64,000 bases of DNA from a virus (IMGVR_UViG_3300044712_002668:186001-250000), one strand, 5' to 3'. Shown: positions 7,877 to 15,848, counted from the stretch's first letter. The notes: generated from the sequence alone by a model not told the origin. Translations and numbers: made by a program.

Positions 7877-8152
7877 CTAGTTTTTTTTATTTGTTGGTTT
7901 ACTAGTTTTCTTTGTTTTCTTCTCATTTCCTGATAAATACGCATCAGAAAAGCTTTTTATTTTCTCACCCATTTCAGGAGTAATTGGTCCTCCCCAAACG
8001 TTGTTTACCGTAAGTGTGTAATTACCTTTATTATTGTGTAAAAACATCCATATCTGCTTGAAGTTTTGCAGTATGGCTTTTCTGAGACCATTCATTTTTA
8101 ACAGGTCTCTATTTTCGGCAACTTTGAATTCGTTTTTGTCTATACCTACCAT
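7877..8152 (-). CDS. Hypothetical protein with basic tail
   Basis: Not recognised. 91 residues; the C-terminal 15 are almost all Lys, Thr, Ser, Asn and Pro, a possible nucleic-acid-binding tail. Start overlaps the stop of the upstream gene. Confidence 0.55.
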   Translation of the reverse strand: MVGIDKNEFKVAENRDLLKMNGLRKAILQNFKQIWMFLHNNKGNYTLTVNNVWGGPITPEMGEKIKSFSDAYLSGNEKKTKKTSKPTNKKN

Positions 8153-8865
8153 TAACTCACCTTATTTGGAATATATGATATTTTATCTTTACCACAGGTT
8201 GTTTCAAACAAAGCTTGAATCCATCTCTCTGCGGTAACATAATCTTCAATTATATCCAAACAACTCTCGACTTTTTCTAAATCGAATGTGATTTCATTTG
8301 AGTCCCTGAAGTTATCCAAACTCAACCAAACTTTATCATGTTCTTTATATTCTATAGCTTTAAGAAAATCATACACATCATTGCTATCAACTATGTAACC
8401 ATAATTATTATTGATTGTGCTATACTCTTTAGATAAAGGAAATAATGGTAATTTCTTTTTCTCTGCTAGAACCATGTAATCATTCTTGTCATCTGAATCT
8501 ACTATTATTTTTTTTCTAGTCAGGTTTAGTATATCCAGTATTTTTGGGGATGGTGGGGTATCTAATTGGATACGATGTAGGACGGCCCAGAGGGCAGGGT
8601 GTTCCAGTCGTAACGAAAGGTCTCCACGCTCTATGATATCTCGTCTCCACCTGCCGTGCAAGTGCCCGCAAACACGTAGCTTATCGCTATTGTTGATCAG
8701 GGTGTCAAGCCAGTCACTTGATGGATATGCCGTTTCGCGTTGCGTCAAGGATTTTAGATTTATGTTCCATTCTATAAAAGGATATTTTACAGATAGGTCA
8801 ACTATATCCTCTATATTAACGCTATCATCGATTCCATTAATGGATACTGTACAAACCATAAACAT
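8152..8865 (-). CDS. Hypothetical protein, possible TIM-barrel
   Basis: 237 residues, not firmly recognised. Alternating strand/helix texture and a segment KLRVCGHLHGRWR near residue 63 recall the first strand turns of phosphoribosylanthranilate isomerase-like barrels, but no catalytic set is clear. One base overlap with the downstream gene. Confidence 0.5.
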   Translation of the reverse strand: MFMVCTVSINGIDDSVNIEDIVDLSVKYPFIEWNINLKSLTQRETAYPSSDWLDTLINNSDKLRVCGHLHGRWRRDIIERGDLSLRLEHPALWAVLHRIQLDTPPSPKILDILNLTRKKIIVDSDDKNDYMVLAEKKKLPLFPLSKEYSTINNNYGYIVDSNDVYDFLKAIEYKEHDKVWLSLDNFRDSNEITFDLEKVESCLDIIEDYVTAERWIQALFETTCGKDKISYIPNKVS

Positions 8866-8909
8866 CTCAGATGTTATTCATTATCTGGATGCATGTAAAT
8901 TAGTAGTGG

Positions 8910-8981
8910 TGCTGATTTGGGGATTTGAACCCCACTATTCCTACATACCAAGCAGGATGAATTCCCAAGATTCTAATCAGC
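8910..8981 (-). tRNA. tRNA-Thr(GGT)
   Basis: Acceptor GCTGATT/AATCAGC, anticodon arm CCTGC-TTGGTAT-GTAGG (GGT), T arm TGGGG-TTCAAAT-CCCCA, A73. Confidence 0.85.
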
Positions 8982-8985
8982 GTTT

Positions 8986-9189
8986 TTATATGTCTAAAAT
9001 ATTTTCGGCTATTCTAAGCCAAACATGTTTGTCGTATGCTTCATCAAAACTACCAGCATCAAATGGTTCCAACATTGATGGTGTTTTATCATTATCTTCG
9101 TCTATATGAGCGTCTCTTACTCCACGCATATAAAATTCACGAAGCTTCTCTGCAAACGCGGTTATTATAGCTTGTTTTACGGTTCTCAT
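8986..9189 (-). CDS. Hypothetical protein, 67 residues
   Basis: Not recognised. Amphipathic N-terminal helix then an acidic middle. A GGAG-containing stretch lies upstream of the ATG. Ends four bases before tRNA-Thr. Confidence 0.5.
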   Translation of the reverse strand: MRTVKQAIITAFAEKLREFYMRGVRDAHIDEDNDKTPSMLEPFDAGSFDEAYDKHVWLRIAENILDI

Positions 9190-9370
9190 TTTGACTCCTC
9201 ACTTCATGTGGGGAGATGCTAGTGAACCTTACTAAGTATCAAAGCAGCTCCGATCTGCCTATTTTAATAATGAATTATTGATATAATAGTGGAGCCTACC
9301 GGATGTAATGCGTTTTGTATTATTATATTAGTATGTAGGTAAGCGCTTTTGCGCAAATCGAGGAGGCTAC
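9190..9370. promoter_or_regulatory. Divergent intergenic region before HNH gene
   Basis: Separates a leftward gene from the rightward HNH gene. Contains an AT-rich stretch with TATAAT-like sequence near 9275-9284, a small GCGC-TTTT-GCGC hairpin near 9343-9354, and a strong GAGGAGG ribosome binding site just before the ATG at 9371. Confidence 0.4.
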
Positions 9371-9862
9371 ATGCTTAGAAACTGTTTGTTTTGTGATGTA
9401 GAATTTAATGCTAATGAAAAAGAGGTTAGAAGAGGTAATGGAAAGTTTTGCACTCTTAGTTGTTCTAGCAAGTTTTATAGCAGGGAAAGATCTTTGAAGA
9501 AGATTCCAAATGTAGAATGTGCTCTATGCAAAAAAAAGTTTTATAAATCAAAATCAGATTTTGCTTTATCTAAAAGTGGTCTATTTTTCTGTTGCAGAAA
9601 ACATAAAGATCAAGCTCAAAGAATTGGTGGTATTCGTGCCATTATGCCAGATCACTATGGTACCAGTTTGAAAAAATACAGACAGTTAGCTTTATCTGTA
9701 AAAGACACAAAATGTGAACGATGTGGATATGAACAAAATCCAGCGGCAATAGTTATTCATCATATTGATAAAAATAGAGATAACAATTCTATCGATAATC
9801 TTGAAGTTTTATGTTCTAATTGTCATGCTATAGAGCATTGGGATAGAGCTTGTGGAGAATAG
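9371..9862 (+). CDS. HNH endonuclease with N-terminal zinc knuckles
   Basis: Homing-type HNH nuclease. N-terminal CLFC...C...C and CALC...CC.KH zinc clusters (residues 5-80) precede a C-terminal HNH core: CERCGYEQNPAAIVIHHIDKNRDNNSIDNLEVLCSNCHAIEH, with HH, N and H in the right order. 163 residues, likely complete. Strong RBS GAGGAGG. It is the only rightward gene in the block and its stop codon lies inside the 3' end of tRNA-Ala on the opposite strand. The other two HNH genes here are also in direct contact with tRNA genes. Confidence 0.88.
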   Translation: MLRNCLFCDVEFNANEKEVRRGNGKFCTLSCSSKFYSRERSLKKIPNVECALCKKKFYKSKSDFALSKSGLFFCCRKHKDQAQRIGGIRAIMPDHYGTSLKKYRQLALSVKDTKCERCGYEQNPAAIVIHHIDKNRDNNSIDNLEVLCSNCHAIEHWDRACGE

Positions 9863-9924
9863 GGGTAACGCTCCCCTTTATCTGCATTGCAAATGCAGCG
9901 TAATACCTTGTATACTAATTCCCC
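9853..9924 (-). tRNA. tRNA-Ala(TGC)
   Basis: Acceptor GGGGAAT/ATTCTCC (one G.T), anticodon arm CTGCA-TTTGCAA-TGCAG (TGC), T stem AGGGG/CCCCT with the unusual T loop AGCGTTA. Its last bases overlap the stop codon of the HNH gene on the other strand. Confidence 0.8.
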
Positions 9925-9926
9925 GT

Positions 9927-9997
9927 CGAGCCGGGTGGAATTGAACCACCTACGTCCAAGTTATCAGCCTGGCATTCTAACCGGTGAATTACGGCTC
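9927..9997 (-). tRNA. tRNA-Ile(GAT)
   Basis: Acceptor GAGCCGT/CGGCTC region, anticodon arm CCAGG-CTGATAA-CTTGG (GAT), T loop TTCAATT. Two bases from tRNA-Ala. Confidence 0.88.
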
Positions 9998-10048
9998 GGG
10001 TGTATTGACTATGCTAACATATTGGTATATATCAGCATAGTCAAGGTT

Positions 10049-11269
10049 TTATTTTAATAATTCTTTTAGCCTGTCTTTTTTCAATGACAAAAGGTGATCA
10101 ATCAATTTTTCATTATCTAAACGGTCTTTTACTATGTCACGTGCAATTGTTCTCTTTTTTGCCGTCTTGGCATTCTTTGCAAAATCCAAAGCTGTATCCA
10201 ATTCACATTTTGCAATTGCTATTTTGTATACAGATGGGGATTTGTCTTTCAAAAAGACACCTATTTTATTTACCGGATATTTTGCAACAACTCTTTTTCT
10301 GATTTCTACAGATTTTGAGTTTATAAATAAATCAAGTTTTTCTTCTGGGATGAAATCAATAATATCAAAAACGCCCCAATAGTTAGAAGATATATCATCT
10401 TTCAGATAAACTACCAACTCATCTGCCAATGATGAAATGGTTTCTTTAGAAAGTTTTGATAGTATATCTTTTTTATTATATTGAGATATAATAATCCTTA
10501 ATAATTCTTGTGGTGTTTTATCAATACACGCCACATCCATTCTTATCTTGCTTACCCAATTCTTAGTTACATCTGATTCATCTTTGATCATTTCAACAAT
10601 TTCATTTGCTGAAAACTCACCAGAAGCTATTCTTAACAGATAATTTTTGGGCGCTTTATCAGCTACAATTGCTTGTACTGGAATGTGTAGAATCTCTATT
10701 TCTTTATCTGAAAATTCACGAGCATATGAGTCTTTTTCATCATACACATCAAACTTAAAAAGACCCTGGCGTAATATTGCGTACTTTGTTGATTTTAGAA
10801 TTGGCTTCTTTGTTATCAGAATATAAAAATTGTTTCCACGTGAAACGTAATCTTCATAATAATGACTATCTTTCATGGTTGTACACCATCTGGTGTTTGA
10901 ACCATAGATTATCATAGAGTTTTTATTATCAACTCTGATAACCTTTACATTCTCATCTTCAAATATTAATTTTGAACCTTCTTCTTTAATCTCTTTTTGT
11001 TTTTGCCTATGAGAAGGTTCTAATTCTTTTATAATATTTTCTAAATCTTTTAGATCTTTATATTGATTTATATCTTTCTTTTCAAATCTACTATTGTGTT
11101 CATGAAAGAAAGATACTGTAGCACTTATATCTTCTGGAGAATGTTTTTTGGCTAGCTGTTTAGCGATCCATAGTAAGTATTTATTTTTACCATTACTTGG
11201 ATCCTGTATAGTCAGAGCTGTGTCAATTTGATCTGGGTATTTTTTTGAAACAGTATCTATTCTTGACAT
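10049..11269 (-). CDS. WCT-motif phage protein, paralogue A
   Basis: About 406 residues. Paralogue of the protein at 37.8-39.1 kb: both share an N-terminal W-I-A-K-x-L segment, KDI..YKDLK.LE, and a core VI RVDN...YGSNTRWCTTMKDSHYYEDY...FYIL. This RWCT...Y..Y...FY pattern recurs in large phages, but I know no assigned function. C-terminal two thirds look helical and repeat-like. ATG at 11269 is preferred, with AGGTGA upstream; a GTG at 11284 overlaps the previous stop. Confidence 0.65.
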   Translation of the reverse strand: MSRIDTVSKKYPDQIDTALTIQDPSNGKNKYLLWIAKQLAKKHSPEDISATVSFFHEHNSRFEKKDINQYKDLKDLENIIKELEPSHRQKQKEIKEEGSKLIFEDENVKVIRVDNKNSMIIYGSNTRWCTTMKDSHYYEDYVSRGNNFYILITKKPILKSTKYAILRQGLFKFDVYDEKDSYAREFSDKEIEILHIPVQAIVADKAPKNYLLRIASGEFSANEIVEMIKDESDVTKNWVSKIRMDVACIDKTPQELLRIIISQYNKKDILSKLSKETISSLADELVVYLKDDISSNYWGVFDIIDFIPEEKLDLFINSKSVEIRKRVVAKYPVNKIGVFLKDKSPSVYKIAIAKCELDTALDFAKNAKTAKKRTIARDIVKDRLDNEKLIDHLLSLKKDRLKELLK

Positions 11270-11280
11270 ATATGAAACTT

Positions 11281-11628
11281 TCACCTATGAGCGGTAGTTC
11301 TTACCGGGTTATACATCATAAGTTTGGTTATGGAGAACTTGAAGTTATCGAAGTCCTCGACAGGAGAAATTGCCTTTACATTATAGGTATTAATACAAAC
11401 CTCATATGTAATAGCCATAGCTTTTGATCCGTTTTGCGCATCCTCTTCTACAGCAATGCATTGAAGAATAAGCAAATCATCATCGTATGATGTTATCTGT
11501 CCACGCATGAATGTAAGCTTTGTTTTTTCTTCTTCTGCGTAAAATCTATTTCCTTTATTGTCCCCAAAATAAATATCTACCCATTGTCCAAGATATTTGG
11601 CTCCAACAACCTGTGCGAAATTTGACAT
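11281..11628 (-). CDS. Hypothetical protein, 115 residues
   Basis: Not recognised. Predicted beta-rich, beginning FAQVVGAKYLGQWVDIYF and continuing with several strands. Upstream of the WCT-motif protein and slightly overlapping its longer start, so likely co-transcribed. Confidence 0.55.
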   Translation of the reverse strand: MSNFAQVVGAKYLGQWVDIYFGDNKGNRFYAEEEKTKLTFMRGQITSYDDDLLILQCIAVEEDAQNGSKAMAITYEVCINTYNVKAISPVEDFDNFKFSITKLMMYNPVRTTAHR

Positions 11629-11655
11629 ATTATCTCCTGATGATACAATATCTAG

Positions 11656-11958
11656 CTATTCACATACTCTTGTGTGGTAGCTATTTTTTTTATATATCAT
11701 TTTTTGAACTGCATCTGGCATGATACCAGAGTGTTGCTCCATTATCGCATCATCACGCCAATATACCGAGACAAATATAAGTCCAGGTTCATTTAAAAAA
11801 TGATTATTTTTAGCCCACTCTGTGACAAATTTATTATCAAGTTTTGCAATTTCGATTGGTACTTTCAATGATGTTATGTACCATCCCCCACCCTCTTCAC
11901 ATACTATAAAATCTATTTTGCCATAACTACACATACATACATATGAAAATATTACCAC
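11656..11958 (-). CDS. Hypothetical protein, about 100 residues
   Basis: Not recognised. The reading starts with GTG at 11958, inside the stop region of the upstream gene (coupled); an ATG at 11934 is an alternative. Contains several aromatic strands and YWRDD near residue 66. Confidence 0.5.
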   Translation of the reverse strand: MVIFSYVCMCSYGKIDFIVCEEGGGWYITSLKVPIEIAKLDNKFVTEWAKNNHFLNEPGLIFVSVYWRDDAIMEQHSGIMPDAVQKMIYKKNSYHTRVCE

Positions 11959-12293
11959 TCTATTTTTATGTATGGAGTTCCAAAAAACCAGATATTTCCA
12001 TCAGTTTGATGTTCTTCTGTAGAGCGTTCATTAATTCTTTTTTGAAAAGAACACTCATATCCATATGAATTTAATTCTTTTTTCAATTCTCCGTATACTA
12101 TCTGTGTTTCTTCTAATGTTTTATATTGTAGTAATTCGTGTCTATAACATGAATTTCCACTCAAAGCTTCTTTGTATATCTTATAAGCTATTATATTGAG
12201 AATATTATGTATAGCATATTGGAGTGGACTTTCAGATGATTTTCTATTTTTTGATTCATTAGTTATGTCACGAATTAATCCAGTACTAAGCAT
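11952..12293 (-). CDS. Hypothetical protein, 113 residues
   Basis: Not recognised. Basic and serine-rich start followed by helices, ending with NIWFFGTPYIKIEW. First gene downstream of the broken tRNA and HNH cassette at 12.3-13.0 kb. Confidence 0.5.
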   Translation of the reverse strand: MLSTGLIRDITNESKNRKSSESPLQYAIHNILNIIAYKIYKEALSGNSCYRHELLQYKTLEETQIVYGELKKELNSYGYECSFQKRINERSTEEHQTDGNIWFFGTPYIKIEW

Positions 12294-12308
12294 AATATCC
12301 TCATTTAG

Positions 12309-12350
12309 TATCCCAAGTAGGATTTGAACCTACAACCTCAGCTTTGATTT
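12309..12350 (-). pseudogene. 3' half of a tRNA split at the anticodon loop
   Basis: Reads ...ATCAA-AGCTG-AGGTT, then a full T arm GTAGG-TTCAAAT-CCTAC and 3' acceptor TTGGGAT. No D arm or 5' acceptor follows the usual order. The missing 5' half lies 610 bases upstream at 12961-12995: its acceptor GTCCCAA and anticodon strand CAGCT pair fully with TTGGGAT and AGCTG here. Between them are an HNH gene and tRNA-Arg(CCT). Confidence 0.75.
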
Positions 12351-12356
12351 TGGTTG

Positions 12357-12430
12357 TACGCCTAGTAGGGCTCGAACCTACAACCATTGCGTTAGGACCG
12401 CAATACTCTATCCAATTGAGCTATAGGCGT
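12357..12430 (-). tRNA. tRNA-Arg(CCT), inside a split tRNA
   Basis: Acceptor ACGCCTA/TAGGCGT, D arm GCTCAATTGGATAGAGT, anticodon arm TTGCG-GTCCTAA-CGCAA (CCT, codon AGG), T loop TTCGAGC. Intact, though it sits between the two halves of another tRNA. Confidence 0.9.
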
Positions 12431-12431
12431 A

Positions 12432-12941
12432 TTATATTTGATCTAGTTTTATTAAACCATGATCTAATTCCCAATGACAGTTTCTACAAAGCGGAATTTG
12501 ATTTGATGGATCATTTACCGTTTCCAATAATGTGTTGTCAGGATATTCGTGTAATGGTATTTTATGTGCTAATTCAACATGAATAGAATATCCGCATTTT
12601 TTACATGGCATCTTTGTCATGTTTTTATTCCAGTAACGGTTCAAAGACCTGATCTCGTGATGTAACCAAGATGTATGCCTTCCTTTCTTTTTCTCTTTTT
12701 CTCTAAGTTCTCCGATTGTTTTTTGTTTTGTTGAATATTTTTCACGGCACGTTGCACATGTTTTTGCCCTAACAAAAAGTTCTTTACCACAATGTGTACA
12801 AAAACCTCTTGACTTTTTTAATCTTTTCGGAAACAGTTTGTTATTGTATCGTGCTGCGCAAGATTTTGAACAAAAAACAGGGTTATTTGTTGTTGTATCG
12901 CACTGTTTACACTTTATCAATATCTCATCTGATAATGCCAT
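12432..12941 (-). CDS. HNH endonuclease inserted in a tRNA anticodon loop
   Basis: 169 residues, N-terminal zinc clusters CKQC...FCSKSC and CTHCGKELF...CATC (residues 11-60), C-terminal HNH core MPCKKCGYSIHVELAHKIPLHEY...NQIPLCRNCHWELDHG. Related in build to the genes at 9371 and 19699. ATG at 12941 is 20 bases past the broken 5' tRNA half; the stop is two bases before tRNA-Arg(CCT). Placement suggests a homing endonuclease that cuts the anticodon loop of a tRNA gene and carried a second tRNA in with it (inference). Confidence 0.87.
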   Translation of the reverse strand: MALSDEILIKCKQCDTTTNNPVFCSKSCAARYNNKLFPKRLKKSRGFCTHCGKELFVRAKTCATCREKYSTKQKTIGELREKEKKKGRHTSWLHHEIRSLNRYWNKNMTKMPCKKCGYSIHVELAHKIPLHEYPDNTLLETVNDPSNQIPLCRNCHWELDHGLIKLDQI

Positions 12942-12960
12942 TGCTAGGTCTCTGTTTGTG

Positions 12961-12995
12961 GGAAAGCTGCACTCTATCCGTTGAGTTATTGGGAC
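12961..12995 (-). pseudogene. 5' half of a tRNA split at the anticodon loop
   Basis: GTCCCAA acceptor strand, TA, D arm ACTCAACGGATAGAGT, then anticodon strand CAGCT and TTCC. Matches the 3' half at 12309-12350. If the halves were rejoined directly the loop would be TT-?-CAA, with CTC the most natural anticodon, but this cannot be fixed from sequence. Confidence 0.75.
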
Positions 12996-13048
12996 ATGAT
13001 TCCCTTTCTATTACCGTTTGTGGTCAAGCAGCAATAGAAAGGGAATCA
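12996..13048. repeat. 17-bp perfect inverted repeat
   Basis: ATGATTCCCTTTCTATT (12996-13012) and its exact complement (13032-13048) around a 19-base loop. It directly abuts the 5' half of the split tRNA and overlaps the end of a small leftward ORF. On the + strand it is followed by TTTTT. Confidence 0.8.
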
Positions 13049-13179
13049 TTTTTCCAAGCGTTGTTTCTTGGACGATCTTTTCTTCCTTTTCCTTTTTCAG
13101 GTTTTACCGTTCTATCCCTCAGCCTTGAAGGATCATTCTCCTGAAAGTAGGTCATGATTTTGTTACGTTTTTTTGTCAT
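13024..13179 (-). CDS. Small basic protein, 51 residues
   Basis: ATG at 13179 lies within the last codons of the upstream gene. Very rich in Lys and Arg (for example KPEKGKGRKDRPRNN), suggesting nucleic-acid binding. Its end runs into the 17-bp inverted repeat. No family recognised. Confidence 0.5.
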   Translation of the reverse strand: MTKKRNKIMTYFQENDPSRLRDRTVKPEKGKGRKDRPRNNAWKNDSLSIAA

Positions 13180-13381
13180 TGTTCTTTTCCTCCATATCTA
13201 AAACTTCCCAGTAAGCCTCATCAGTATCCCAATATTTACATTCTTTTACGGTATCAAATAAAGCCGCTTTCTTAATTGTTTTTCCTTCTGGATGTACCCA
13301 TCCATGATACTCATACCTCCAACCATAATGCACAAGCATTGATACTTTATATGCATCCATAAACCCCATTACATTTATCAT
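13163..13381 (-). CDS. Hypothetical protein, 72 residues
   Basis: Not recognised. Rich in aromatic residues (YGWRYEYHGWVHPEGK). Overlaps the AAA ATPase gene upstream by four bases and a small basic ORF downstream. Confidence 0.55.
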   Translation of the reverse strand: MINVMGFMDAYKVSMLVHYGWRYEYHGWVHPEGKTIKKAALFDTVKECKYWDTDEAYWEVLDMEEKNNDKKT

Positions 13382-14709
13382 ACATACTCCTTATCATTAA
13401 AGGACATTGTTGCTTCATATTTTTCTTTTAAGTTTTCAATTTGTTTCAATTGATCAAAATATTCCTTAGCCGTTATTCTCATAAGTCTAATACACAGGTC
13501 CTTTAAATCAGCACCTGTTAATTCATCTGATCTTTCTATACACAAATTGAAATCTTCATCTGATAATGTAATATTGAATTTCTTTAAGTATTCTTTTAAT
13601 ATTATAGTTCTATCTTCTTTGTTTGGTGGTGGAATTTCGATTATCTGATCTATCCTACCTTTTCTTATTATAGCATCATCTTTCAAGATTCCATTGAAAG
13701 TGTTAGCTGTGAATAATAAGGTTGTTTGTGGACAGATTTCTTTTATTTCTTCAAGCATTACAAGAGTATCTCGAATAATTGTACTTGAAGATAAACCTCT
13801 ATCACAATCTTCAAAAACAATAAAGTCAGGGTTCAATAAAGAAAAGGTTGTTTTAAGGTTGTCTATTGATGAGTTTGAAAAACCTGAAACCAAACAAGAT
13901 TTTCCACCAATCTTTTTAATAAACTCTCTTATGATTGATGTTTTACCAGTTCCCGGTTTACCGATTAATAAATATGTTCGCGATATATTATTGTTTTTAT
14001 AAAACAAATGATTATCACATAGGGTATTAACGATTTCTAATGAAGATCCAAACAGGTCTTTGTCATTTAGTTTTGTTTGGGGACATTTAATACCAGTTTC
14101 AGAATCTTCCTCTTCAACATATGAAGAAGGATGGGAAAACTCTAAAGATATTGAGTTATTCCATTTTGACCATAAGAAATTTACTAAGTATTCTTGTGTA
14201 ATATTGTTACTTATTGCAATGAACCTTGAGTTACCTTCAAAGGTTTTGCTTTCATATAAAAAACCGTCCCCAATAGGATAGCTTGTAATAGATCCGATAG
14301 CACTCCATCTTCTACGATCTGATTTATAGACCTCGCAAGGTTCTATTCCCAAATCAGATATAAGTGACATAATGATATTGCTAGCACCTTTTAATTCCAA
14401 AGGATTTGAATGTGGAAGAGCTTTATCAATCTGTTTTAATGGGGAGGCCACAGAACTCCAGATAGAATACATATATGCCGACATCCTGAACAGTTTAACA
14501 GGAGCAGAATCTTCTGAAGTTGGTAATTGATGAACGTGTTCTGATAAAGCATCAACAAGTGATAATAAAGGTAATACTGCGTTTTGATGTCTGAATATAG
14601 AATATTTATTGAATATTTTTGATAAAGAAAAACCAATAAGATCTTTGTTATTATCTGTTTTTTGCATTGAATATCTTCTTAGTTTTTTGTAAAATTTTCT
14701 GAAAGACAC
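13378..14709 (-). CDS. AAA+ ATPase, BCS1/ClpA-type single-domain
   Basis: 443 residues. About 230 residues of unassigned N-terminal region precede one AAA+ module: Walker A GKPGTGKTS near residue 256, Walker B FIVFEDCDR near 300, sensor 1 LFTANT near 340, then IRKGRIDQIIEIPPP, the arginine-finger/second-region pattern typical of classic AAA proteins, and a helical lid (ELTGADLKDLCIRLM). Works as an ATP-driven remodelling ring; its substrate is unknown. Overlaps the next gene, and follows the terminator at 14.75 kb. Confidence 0.85.
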   Translation of the reverse strand: MSFRKFYKKLRRYSMQKTDNNKDLIGFSLSKIFNKYSIFRHQNAVLPLLSLVDALSEHVHQLPTSEDSAPVKLFRMSAYMYSIWSSVASPLKQIDKALPHSNPLELKGASNIIMSLISDLGIEPCEVYKSDRRRWSAIGSITSYPIGDGFLYESKTFEGNSRFIAISNNITQEYLVNFLWSKWNNSISLEFSHPSSYVEEEDSETGIKCPQTKLNDKDLFGSSLEIVNTLCDNHLFYKNNNISRTYLLIGKPGTGKTSIIREFIKKIGGKSCLVSGFSNSSIDNLKTTFSLLNPDFIVFEDCDRGLSSSTIIRDTLVMLEEIKEICPQTTLLFTANTFNGILKDDAIIRKGRIDQIIEIPPPNKEDRTIILKEYLKKFNITLSDEDFNLCIERSDELTGADLKDLCIRLMRITAKEYFDQLKQIENLKEKYEATMSFNDKEYV

Positions 14710-14745
14710 ATTTACTATGGGGTATGAGGCTCAAGGCTCGACGGC

Positions 14746-14776
14746 AAAAAAAAAGCTGGGCATAATGCCCAGCTTT
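14746..14776 (-). terminator. Rho-independent terminator
   Basis: On the - strand, stem AAGCTGGGC/GCCCAGCTT with a five-base loop and a run of nine T. It closes the transcript of the 14.8-15.2 kb gene ahead of the AAA ATPase. Confidence 0.85.
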
Positions 14777-14798
14777 CATACGGAAACCGTGTAGTTTA

Positions 14799-15194
14799 CT
14801 ACTTGGTAGATTTCTTTAGTTCCCTATAAGGCTGAATGCTCTTAGCTCCAGACAGCCATTGTGGAACACCAATGTCCAAACCACTTGTCTCTGGGTTTTT
14901 ACTTAATCTTTCAAAGGCATCAGTGATTACCTTTGTGTAGCTTGGTTTGTCTTTATATGATATGACAACCTTTTGCTTTACACGGTCTGAACTTGCTCTG
15001 GAATCGCAAATCCTTCTTGCTACTATCCTACTGAAACTATCAGTTGGGGAGCAAAAAGAATACGTGATTGTATACTTACAATTTTTTGTAACCTCTTTCG
15101 GAGGTCTGGCAATTCTCAAACAGACAAATCCGGTGCCAATCTTAGTAGTTACTTTGAAATATGAATAAACGGTATCCATGTCTTTTTTTTCCAT
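14799..15194 (-). CDS. Hypothetical protein, 131 residues
   Basis: Not recognised. Predicted beta-rich N-terminal half and a basic C-terminus. ATG at 15194 is chosen because GAGGG lies upstream; the longer frame begins with TTG. Lies between tRNA-Lys and a strong terminator. Confidence 0.55.
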   Translation of the reverse strand: MEKKDMDTVYSYFKVTTKIGTGFVCLRIARPPKEVTKNCKYTITYSFCSPTDSFSRIVARRICDSRASSDRVKQKVVISYKDKPSYTKVITDAFERLSKNPETSGLDIGVPQWLSGAKSIQPYRELKKSTK

Positions 15195-15216
15195 TATGAT
15201 GCCCTCGTTCAAAAAG

Positions 15217-15289
15217 TGGGACCGGTGGGGCTCGAACCCACGACTAAAGGATTAAAAATCCTCTACTCTACCGACTGAGTTACGATCCC
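15217..15289 (-). tRNA. tRNA-Lys(TTT) copy 1
   Basis: Acceptor GGGATCG/CGGTCCC, anticodon arm GAGGA-TTTTTAA-TCCTT (TTT), T arm GTGGG-TTCGAGC-CCCAC, A73. Confidence 0.88.
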
Positions 15290-15297
15290 GAAATTGT

Positions 15298-15666
15298 CTA
15301 CTTTCCAGTGTAAGTTGCTATGTGTCGTTCAAAAACGTGACTCCATCCCCATTCATCCAAAACATATTGGCTGAACTGTTTTTCTGTAATGGTAATGGTA
15401 TCGGCTTGGCTCATTTCAAGCATTCTGATTACTCTATCGTAATCTTTAGTATAATTACAAGGAGTTTCCAGATCGATTACTGTTTTTATTGACGCTCCTT
15501 CCCGAGCATCTTTTAACATCTTCTCAAGATGTTCAATAACAGCAACACGATATCCAGTTTGCGCTTTCATGAAAGCTTCATGATGAGCTTCACGATTCTT
15601 TCTGATAGCTTCCAGCAATTCATCTTTTTTTACTGTTACTTTGCTGGTTCCAAAATCATCTAACAT
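15298..15666 (-). CDS. Hypothetical protein, 122 residues
   Basis: Not assigned. Helical N-terminal half (VTVKKDELLEAIRKNREAHHEAF) and a C-terminal segment LDEWGWSHVF. Proteins of this type occur in other large phages without known function. Flanked closely by tRNA-Lys and tRNA-Val. Confidence 0.6.
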   Translation of the reverse strand: MLDDFGTSKVTVKKDELLEAIRKNREAHHEAFMKAQTGYRVAVIEHLEKMLKDAREGASIKTVIDLETPCNYTKDYDRVIRMLEMSQADTITITEKQFSQYVLDEWGWSHVFERHIATYTGK

Positions 15667-15687
15667 ATATTTATCTTTCGTATTGGG

Positions 15688-15759
15688 TGCGGAGTGGCTG
15701 ACTTGAACAGCCGACCTATTCCTTGTAAGGGAATCACTCTACCACTGAGTTAACCCCGC
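15688..15759 (-). tRNA. tRNA-Val(TAC)
   Basis: Acceptor GCGGGGT/ACTCCGC, D arm ACTCAGTGGTAGAGT, anticodon arm ATTCC-CTTACAA-GGAAT (TAC), T loop TTCAAGT. Confidence 0.9.
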
Positions 15760-15767
15760 GTCTAGTG

Positions 15768-15848
15768 TGAAGTTAAAGAGATTCGAACTCCCACGCCTTT
15801 CGGCAACAGGGCCTAAGCCTGTCGTGTCTGCCATTCCACCATAACTTC
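15768..15848 (-). tRNA. tRNA-Leu(TAG)
   Basis: Acceptor GAAGTTA/TAACTTC, class II variable arm GCCGAAAGGC, anticodon arm ACAGG-CTTAGGC-CCTGT (TAG), A73. Confidence 0.9.

Noticed and set aside
12309-12995. Group I intron in a tRNA anticodon loop
   Set aside because: The interval is filled by an HNH gene and a tRNA with only a few dozen spare bases, no G precedes the 3' exon, and no P3-P7 core strands can be found.
12794-13144. Rightward 116-codon ORF opposite the HNH and small basic genes
   Set aside because: It runs through the broken tRNA and the 17-bp inverted repeat and has no RBS or recognisable features.
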